Shown here piece after piece: positions 57,903 through 64,000 of a stretch of 64,000 nucleotides of DNA. Within the stretch, counting starts at the first letter, position 1. Each line of letters opens with the position of its first letter. This DNA comes from an uncultured Solirubrobacterales bacterium (lineage in GTDB: Bacteria > Actinomycetota > Thermoleophilia > Solirubrobacterales > 70-9). Location of the stretch: NCBI GenBank assembly GCA_903933815.1, contig CAIZLN010000057.1, forward strand, positions 1 to 64,000. Direction: 5' to 3'. Made by a program: the position numbers and the translations under genes. The notes beneath the pieces are model-generated. The model saw nothing but the letters and a program-made list of their open reading frames with translations. It did no database searches and was not told the origin of the DNA.

Positions 57903-59354
57903 TCAGCCCCCGAGCAGCATACGCTCGGAGGGTCGCTCGACCGGTCGCCAGGGGTCATTCCACTCACAGATGCCTTTGACCAGGCGGTTTGCGGCGGTCG
58001 GACCCCAGCTTCCCTTTTCGTACGGGTCAACCTTGCCGGGGTTGTCGAGCAGTGGCTGAACGATGCGCCAGGTCTCCTCAATCGCGTCGGCGTTGGTGAA
58101 GAGGTCGAACCGGCCGTGAATCGCGTCGTCCAGCAGCCTCTCGTAAGGCTCGGGCTCGGTGCCCGGCTCCTTTTCGAACAGCACGTCCAGGTCAGCCGGC
58201 TCGAAGACATCTTCACCGGCGGCTTTGGCGATGAAGCGCATTCTCGCGCCCGGCTGAGGGTCAATCCGGATCACCATCTGGTTGTGCCCGGGTTTGTGGC
58301 CATCTCCGATGCCGACGCCGGGTGGCCGTTTGAAGACAACCCGGACCTCGGTGTGCTTGACCGGCAGGTACTTGCCTGTCCGCAGGAAAAACGGAACGCC
58401 GGACCATCGCCAGTTGTCGATTTCCAGCTGAAGCGCGGCGTAAGTCTCGACGTTTGAATCATCGGCCACCTCGGGGATGTCGCGGTAGCCGACGTACTGT
58501 CCGCGGACGCAGTGGGCAGGGTCGGCAGCGCTCATGGACTGGAAGAGCTCGAGCTTCTTGGCGCGTATCGAGTCGTGCTGGTTGCTGCTCGGCGGCTCGA
58601 TCGCGATCAACGCCAGTACCTGGAGCATGTGGTTTTGCACGACGTCGCGGATTGCTCCGACATCCTCGTAGAACCGGCCACGGTCTTCGACACCGAAGCT
58701 CTCGGCCATCGTCATCTGGACATATGCGACATGGTCGCGGTTCCAAACCGGTTCGAGGATCGAGTTGGCAAAGCGCAGGTAGGTGATGTCCATGACCGGC
58801 TCCTTGCCGAGGTAATGGTCAATCCGCAGGATCTGGTCCTCGCTCAGGTATCTGGTGAGGTCAGCCTGCAGGGCCCGGGCCGAGGCGAGGTCGTGCCCGA
58901 ACGGTTTCTCGATCACGAAGCGGCCCTTCGCTGTCAGCCCCGCCGCGTTGAGCTGGTGGATGATCGGGGAGAAGAGGACCGGCGGTACCTCGAGGTAGAA
59001 GATCGGCCGCTGGTACGACTCCAGCTCCCCGGCCAGCGTCTCGTAGGTCGAGGAATCGTCGAAGTTTCCGGCGACGAAGCGCATCCGGGCGGCGAGGCGG
59101 GCGAAGACTTCTTCGTCGACTTCACCGAGCGTGTCGATGATTGACTCATGGGCGCGCTGCCGCATCGTCTCGTGCCCCCAGTCGGTGCGTCTGCCGACTC
59201 CGATCACCGGGCAGTCGAGCTTCCCTCGTTTCTCGAGGCGATAGAGAGCCCGGAAGGTCATCTTCCGGGCCAGGTCTCCGGTGATGCCGAAGATGACCAG
59301 GGCGTCGCTGGCCGCCTGATCACCACCATCGTTCGTTTGCCGTTTCTTGCTCAT
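57903..59354 (-). CDS. zwf: Glucose-6-phosphate 1-dehydrogenase
   Basis: VIFGITGDLARKMTFRALYRLEKRG; RIDHYLGKEPVMDITYLRFAN; start at MSKKRQTN (ORF-track extension to 60428 rejected). Confidence 0.95.
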   Translation of the reverse strand: MSKKRQTNDGGDQAASDALVIFGITGDLARKMTFRALYRLEKRGKLDCPVIGVGRRTDWGHETMRQRAHESIIDTLGEVDEEVFARLAARMRFVAGNFDDSSTYETLAGELESYQRPIFYLEVPPVLFSPIIHQLNAAGLTAKGRFVIEKPFGHDLASARALQADLTRYLSEDQILRIDHYLGKEPVMDITYLRFANSILEPVWNRDHVAYVQMTMAESFGVEDRGRFYEDVGAIRDVVQNHMLQVLALIAIEPPSSNQHDSIRAKKLELFQSMSAADPAHCVRGQYVGYRDIPEVADDSNVETYAALQLEIDNWRWSGVPFFLRTGKYLPVKHTEVRVVFKRPPGVGIGDGHKPGHNQMVIRIDPQPGARMRFIAKAAGEDVFEPADLDVLFEKEPGTEPEPYERLLDDAIHGRFDLFTNADAIEETWRIVQPLLDNPGKVDPYEKGSWGPTAANRLVKGICEWNDPWRPVERPSERMLLGG

Positions 59355-59429
59355 GCCGGGCAGCGTACCTGTGCCCGGTCGGCTGGTGCCGGTCGCTTCG
59401 ATGGCCGGTGCCGTGCTTAGTATGCGGGC

Positions 59430-60467
59430 ATGGAAATAGGAATAGTCGGTCTTGGACGGATGGGGGCAAACATCGCCCGAAGGCTCATGCAGGACGGGCA
59501 CAGCTGTGTGGTGTACGACGTCAATCCGGACGCCGCCACCGCTCTGGGGGAAGAGGGCGCTGTCGCGGCCACTGACCTGGCTGATCTTGCGGCGAAGCTG
59601 AGCGCACCGCGCACTGTCTGGGTGATGGTTCCCGCCGGGGAGATAACCCGGAACACTATCTCCGCCGTGGCGTCCGAGCTGGAGTCCGGAGATGCCGTGA
59701 TCGACGGAGGCAACACCTACTACCGCGACGACATCCGGATTGCCGCCGATCTGTCCGAGAGCGGGATCGACCACCTCGACTGCGGAACCAGCGGTGGGGT
59801 GTTCGGGCTTGAGCGTGGCTACTGCCTGATGATCGGCGGACCGGAGTCCGCATATCGCCGCAACGAGCCGATATTCGAGACTCTGGCTCCGGGCGTCGGT
59901 GAAGCTCCGCGTACTCCAGGGCTCACCGGTGAGGTTTCTCCAGCCGAAAAGGGCTACCTCTACTGCGGTCAGGCCGGAGCGGGCCACTTCGTGAAGATGG
60001 TCCACAACGGGATTGAGTACGGGATCATGGCTGCATTTGCCGAGGGGCTGAACATCCTTGAGAACGCCGACGCCGGCAAGGTAAGCCGGGATGGAGACGC
60101 CGAGACCGCTCCGCTCGACCAGCCCGAGTACTACCAGTACGACATTGACATCCCCGAGGTCGCTGAAGTCTGGCGGCGCGGAAGCGTGGTCGGCTCCTGG
60201 CTTCTGGACCTGACCGCTGCGGCGCTGGCCGAGTCGCCTGACCTCAAGGAGTTCTCCGGACGGGTCTCGGATTCCGGCGAGGGTCGGTGGACATCTATCG
60301 CCGCGATCGAAGAAGGGGTCCCGGCGCCGGTTCTGACGGCTGCTCTTTATGAACGCTTTTCCTCCCGGGGATTGGGCGATTTCGGCGACAAGGTGTTGTC
60401 GGCTATGCGCAAGCAGTTCGGTGGTCATGACGAAAAGCCCGCCGATCCTGCTGGCGGAGGAAGCTGA
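59430..60467 (+). CDS. gnd: 6-phosphogluconate dehydrogenase, decarboxylating (short, GndA-like)
   Basis: MEIGIVGLGRMGANIARRLMQDGHSCVVYD; DGGNTYYRDDIR; GAGHFVKMVHNGIEYGIM. Confidence 0.95.
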   Translation: MEIGIVGLGRMGANIARRLMQDGHSCVVYDVNPDAATALGEEGAVAATDLADLAAKLSAPRTVWVMVPAGEITRNTISAVASELESGDAVIDGGNTYYRDDIRIAADLSESGIDHLDCGTSGGVFGLERGYCLMIGGPESAYRRNEPIFETLAPGVGEAPRTPGLTGEVSPAEKGYLYCGQAGAGHFVKMVHNGIEYGIMAAFAEGLNILENADAGKVSRDGDAETAPLDQPEYYQYDIDIPEVAEVWRRGSVVGSWLLDLTAAALAESPDLKEFSGRVSDSGEGRWTSIAAIEEGVPAPVLTAALYERFSSRGLGDFGDKVLSAMRKQFGGHDEKPADPAGGGS

Positions 60468-60473
60468 TCCGCG

Positions 60474-61151
60474 ATGCTGGTCAGGGCAGTCGCTGACGAA
60501 GAGGAGGCCGCCCGCACGGCCGCTGCGCTCATCGAGGTTACCGCCGCCGAGGCGATCGCTGAACGGGGCTGTTTCAACTTCGCGGTCAGTGGGGGCAGGA
60601 CGCCGTGGAAGACCCTGGAGCTTCTGTCGGACGGTGGTATGGACTGGTCACGCACCAATCTCTTCCAGGTCGATGAACGCCTCGCTCCGACTGGCAGCCC
60701 CGAGCGTAATCTCACCCACCTGGTCCTGAGCCTGCCGCTCGCGTGCCAGGTCGCCATCCGGCCGATGCCGGTCGGGGCTGCAGATCCTGATTCAGCTTCC
60801 CTGGAATACGAGGATTCGCTCCCTGAAAGGTTTGATCTGATTCACCTCGGGCTGGGGCCGGACGGACACACGGCATCGCTCATCCCCGGGGATCCTGTGC
60901 TCGAGGTGGACGACCGTGATGTTGCCCTGACCACCGGTGAATATCAGGGCACCCGGCGCATGACGCTTACCTACCCCGCAATCAATCGCGCCCGGAAACT
61001 GCTCTTTTTGGTCACCGGCGACGAGAAGTCAGAGGCCCTCCGGAAGCTGCTGGCCGGAGACCATTCGATACCGGCCGGCCGGGTTACCGGCAAGGTCTCG
61101 TTCCTGGTCACGGACCTGCCGGTTACGGAAGGCGAACTTGCCGGGAGCTAA
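60474..61151 (+). CDS. pgl: 6-phosphogluconolactonase
   Basis: FAVSGGRTPWKTLELL; FQVDERLAPTGSPERNLTHL; HLGLGPDGHTASLIPG. Confidence 0.95.
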   Translation: MLVRAVADEEEAARTAAALIEVTAAEAIAERGCFNFAVSGGRTPWKTLELLSDGGMDWSRTNLFQVDERLAPTGSPERNLTHLVLSLPLACQVAIRPMPVGAADPDSASLEYEDSLPERFDLIHLGLGPDGHTASLIPGDPVLEVDDRDVALTTGEYQGTRRMTLTYPAINRARKLLFLVTGDEKSEALRKLLAGDHSIPAGRVTGKVSFLVTDLPVTEGELAGS

Positions 61152-61155
61152 CCGG

Positions 61156-61842
61156 ATGGCCGGGAGATACGGCGCTGCGCTGCTGCTGCTGATCGTGGCT
61201 CTCGTCTACACGATGGCCGTGCAGGAGGGCGAGTGGCGGGTCATTGCTGCCATGGCGCTGCAAGGACTGGCGCTGGTGGCGGTCCTGCGCGCCTCGCGGA
61301 CCGATTCGAGACTGGTCTGGGCGCTGACAGCGTTTTTTGTTTTCCTTTTTATCGCCGGAGTCGTCGATGCGATATTCGTCGCTGCGGACGAACCCGGTTT
61401 TGTCCGGGTGAGCATTCTTGCCATTGTGCTCGGAACGCTGCCGGTGATCGCGTTCGGGCTTGTGCGGCAGGTAAAGGCCGAGCAAAAAATCACGGTACAG
61501 ACGATGATGGGCGTACTCTGCGCCTACCTGCTGATCACGACCGTTTTCGCTTACTCCTATGCGGTGCTCGGTGAGTTCGGCGACGGGCCGTTCTTCTCTC
61601 AGGGCGAGCAGTGGAACCAGGTAAGCGACTACCTCTACTACAGCCTGATTACGATCACCACGGTCGGCATGGGGGATCTCACGCCTGCCACTCAGGTGGG
61701 TCGCTCACTGACGGCAGCCGAGGCCTTGGTCGGGCAGATCTACATGGTCACCGTGGTTGCGGTGATCGTCTCCAATCTCGGACGCTCCAGCGCCCCGAAA
61801 GTGTCTGACCAGGCTTCCCGGCCGGACAGAGAGAAGGGTTAA
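61156..61842 (+). CDS. Two-pore-motif potassium channel-like protein
   Basis: DYLYYSLITITTVGMGDLTPATQVGRSLTAAEALVGQIYMVTVVAVIVSN pore loop and inner helix. Confidence 0.85.
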   Translation: MAGRYGAALLLLIVALVYTMAVQEGEWRVIAAMALQGLALVAVLRASRTDSRLVWALTAFFVFLFIAGVVDAIFVAADEPGFVRVSILAIVLGTLPVIAFGLVRQVKAEQKITVQTMMGVLCAYLLITTVFAYSYAVLGEFGDGPFFSQGEQWNQVSDYLYYSLITITTVGMGDLTPATQVGRSLTAAEALVGQIYMVTVVAVIVSNLGRSSAPKVSDQASRPDREKG

Positions 61843-61849
61843 TCCGTCG

Positions 61850-63652
61850 GTGGATGAGGTTCTGCTCGGCCTTTCGCTCGTAGTAGTACTTTCGATTCTC
61901 GCCCGGCTCTTCGGCTCGCTGGTCGGTGTCCCAGCGATCATCCCGCTGCTTGTCGTAGGGGTGCTCGCCGGTGTCTCGTTCACCGACATCATCAACCCCA
62001 CCGCATTGCTGGGAGATGCTCTCTCCCCGGTGGTGCAGATCGCCGTCGGCATCATCTTGTTCGAAGGTGCCCTCAGGCTGAAGCGGGAGGAACTGGGTGA
62101 AGGGGTCCGCTCGGCCGTAGTCCGTCTGCTGACCTTCGGAGTCGTGGTCACATGGCTGCTCGGATCTCTCGCCGTAGAGATGCTGTTCGATGTTCCGCTG
62201 GAGATCGCGGTGCTGATCGGAGCGATCCTGATTGTCTCCGGACCGACCGTGGTCCTGCCGATCCTCGACTTCATCGCGCCGGAAGCCAAGGTGCGTTCGG
62301 TCCTGAAATGGGAAGGGATACTGGTTGATCCCATAGGGGCGATCATCGCCGTCGTGATCTTCGGTTCGATCGCAGAGGGAGGCGGTCAGCCGGTCTTCGA
62401 GGTGTTCGAAATGGTCCGTTCGCTTGGCACCGGAATCGTCGCCGGTGTCGCGGGAGCGCTCCTGCTCATGCCCGTTCTCGCCTCGCGGCACCTTTCCGGC
62501 CGCGACAAGGTCGCCGCGACGCTGATGATGGTCGTCGCCAGCTTTGTAGCTTCCGAGGCGCTGTTCGAGGACTCCGGGCTGGTTGCAGCAATCGTGATGG
62601 GCGTCGCCCTGGCCAATCAGCAACGGGTCCGGATCGACTACATCACCGAGTTTCAAGAGACCCTGGTTCCCCTGCTCATCGGGATCCTGTTCGTTTTGCT
62701 GGCCTCCGAGGTGGAGGTCTCCGAGGTGGTCGACCTCGGACTGCCGGTGCTCGCTCTGATTCTGATCCTGGTTCTGGTTGTGCGGCCGATCGCCGTCGCA
62801 GGACTTGCCGGACTGGGCTTCAGCCGTCAGGAGCGGGTCTTCTTTTCCGCGATGGCACCACGCGGCATCGTCGCCGCTTCAACCGCCTCGGCCTTCGCCC
62901 TGAGGCTTGGTGAACAAGGTGTTGAAGGCGCCGGCATGATTGTTCCGATCGTCTTTGCCGTGATCGCCGCGACGGTCTTCATCTATGGCTTCGGCACCCC
63001 ACCGCTGGCTCGCTTTCTCGGCCTGTCTGGAACACAACCACCGTCCCTGCTTCTGGTCGGAGCTCCGCGATGGGGGCTGGCCATGGGCTCGGCTCTCACT
63101 GCGGGCGGTGCGTCGGTCGGGGTCTGGGCTGAAGATGAAGCCACAAAGGTTGCCATCCGGCGGGCGGGCCTGATCACATTCGACGGCCCACTCGACCCCG
63201 AGGCGGTTTCCACGGGGGAAGCTTTCGGCGAACTCGCGGCGGTCGCCCTGGTCAGCGACGACGACACCCTCAATCAGGTTCTCTCCTGGGAGATCACTGA
63301 GGGCCACGAGCCGGTAGAGGTGTACCGGCTGCGAGCATCCTCGGCTTCGACGCCGATTGCTGCGAACCAGGCCAGGCTCCTGTTCCATGACGTCGGGGAT
63401 GCCGCGGAACTCGAGCAGCGCATGGATGCCGGGCAGCAGATGGTCCTGCTCAAGCGGGGAGAGGCCCCACCTGACGGCACGGTCGCCGTGGCTTCCATCA
63501 GGCATGCCGGCAGGAGGGGGAGCTCGACCATCAGGCTTGCGTCCGACCACGGTGGCCGGTTGCACCATCCCGACTCGAGCGTGGTCGCCCTGGGTCCATC
63601 CAGCGCTTTTCGAGACGCACGGACCCGGACAGAGGAGCCGGTTTCAGCCTGA
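61850..63652 (+). CDS. CPA1-type cation:proton antiporter (NhaP-like) with C-terminal TrkA/RCK-like domain
   Basis: Multiple TM segments; ILIVSGPTVVLPILDFIAPEAKVRSVLKWEGILVDPIGA; FFSAMAPRGIVAASTASAFAL; C-terminal LLLVGAPRWGLAMGSALTAGGASVGVWAEDEA. Confidence 0.92.
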   Translation: MDEVLLGLSLVVVLSILARLFGSLVGVPAIIPLLVVGVLAGVSFTDIINPTALLGDALSPVVQIAVGIILFEGALRLKREELGEGVRSAVVRLLTFGVVVTWLLGSLAVEMLFDVPLEIAVLIGAILIVSGPTVVLPILDFIAPEAKVRSVLKWEGILVDPIGAIIAVVIFGSIAEGGGQPVFEVFEMVRSLGTGIVAGVAGALLLMPVLASRHLSGRDKVAATLMMVVASFVASEALFEDSGLVAAIVMGVALANQQRVRIDYITEFQETLVPLLIGILFVLLASEVEVSEVVDLGLPVLALILILVLVVRPIAVAGLAGLGFSRQERVFFSAMAPRGIVAASTASAFALRLGEQGVEGAGMIVPIVFAVIAATVFIYGFGTPPLARFLGLSGTQPPSLLLVGAPRWGLAMGSALTAGGASVGVWAEDEATKVAIRRAGLITFDGPLDPEAVSTGEAFGELAAVALVSDDDTLNQVLSWEITEGHEPVEVYRLRASSASTPIAANQARLLFHDVGDAAELEQRMDAGQQMVLLKRGEAPPDGTVAVASIRHAGRRGSSTIRLASDHGGRLHHPDSSVVALGPSSAFRDARTRTEEPVSA

Positions 63653-64000
63653 TTCGTTCTTTTTGCCGGGCTCGGCTCGGCGGAAGAAATCGACCCATCG
63701 GTCGCAGATCTCCGACATCGGCACCAGCTCGCGAGGACCGGGTCGCGTCAGGGCGATCCGTCCGAGCTTGGTTTCGCGGGAGTAGCCGGTGATCCGCTGG
63801 ATGAACGAGGGCCTCGCGGTGCGTACCGTGAATCTGACCGGACCGGTGCGACTGACCTCCACCTGCCCTGCGGGGCGGAACTGACCGAAGCTGGCGGTAG
63901 ACAGGTTTGAGATCCGCTGGCCATCGATCGATGGTTCCAGCTCGCGATTGAGTCCGGGGGCCTTCAGGGTCAGGCCGTCAGGGGAGAGGTACTGAATCGA
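63644..64000 (-). CDS. Hypothetical protein, truncated by window edge
   Basis: Frame open from 64000 to the stop at 63644: SIQYLSPDGLTLKAPGLNRELEPSIDGQRISNLSTASFGQFRPAGQVEVSRTG... Confidence 0.55.
   Translation of the reverse strand, partial: SIQYLSPDGLTLKAPGLNRELEPSIDGQRISNLSTASFGQFRPAGQVEVSRTGPVRFTVRTARPSFIQRITGYSRETKLGRIALTRPGPRELVPMSEICDRWVDFFRRAEPGKKNESG

Noticed and set aside
57903-60428. 841-aa ORF taken as one protein
   Set aside because: Only the part from MSKKRQTN (59354) is zwf; the N-terminal extension is antisense to gnd.
61748-62656. 302-aa minus-strand ORF, Asp/His/Arg-rich
   Set aside because: Antisense to the CPA1 antiporter; composition is that of shadow ORFs.
1-64000. 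CRISPR arrays, rRNA operons, complete tRNAs
   Set aside because: No regularly spaced repeats, rRNA-like sequence or complete cloverleaf recognised by eye; a covariance search could still find missed ncRNAs.

Overview
The window is a high-GC chromosomal segment. Gene content and codon style suggest an actinobacterium, probably Thermoleophilia/Solirubrobacterales-like (taxonomy is inferred). I support about 60 coding regions. Housekeeping genes include purK/purE, zwf/gnd/pgl, rlmN, ppa, ettA and a trpB2-like gene. Accessory parts: (i) a putative NO/redox patch at 42-2812 (HCO-I/NnrS-like membrane protein, SufR-like regulator, ferredoxin, hemerythrin); (ii) a decayed integration locus at about 3.1-9.7 kb with a tyrosine integrase, an HTH protein, several tRNA 3'-end-like fragments and direct repeats around an M14 carboxypeptidase; (iii) an overlapping LacI / secreted Lon-type (S16) lipoprotein / aquaporin operon at 10.3-14.2 kb; (iv) the most interesting region, 25.4-35.1 kb: two inverted paralogues of a large secreted putative copper protein, a small cupredoxin, a heliorhodopsin and an FeS-type photolyase (FeS-BCP/PhrB), with the last copper protein, heliorhodopsin and photolyase packed head-to-tail with 2-nt and 5-nt gaps. 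A DsrC/TusE-DsrE2 sulfur-relay pair preceded by a WS/DGAT::SQR chimera lies between the paralogues; (v) an ApbE / ferric-reductase-like / two-component cluster at 37.2-41.5 kb. Several genes (WS/DGAT-SQR, Zn-ADH, UspA, InhA-type FabI) look internally deleted or truncated. No rRNA, CRISPR array or complete tRNA was recognised. All family calls are by eye from the supplied translations; no searches were run.
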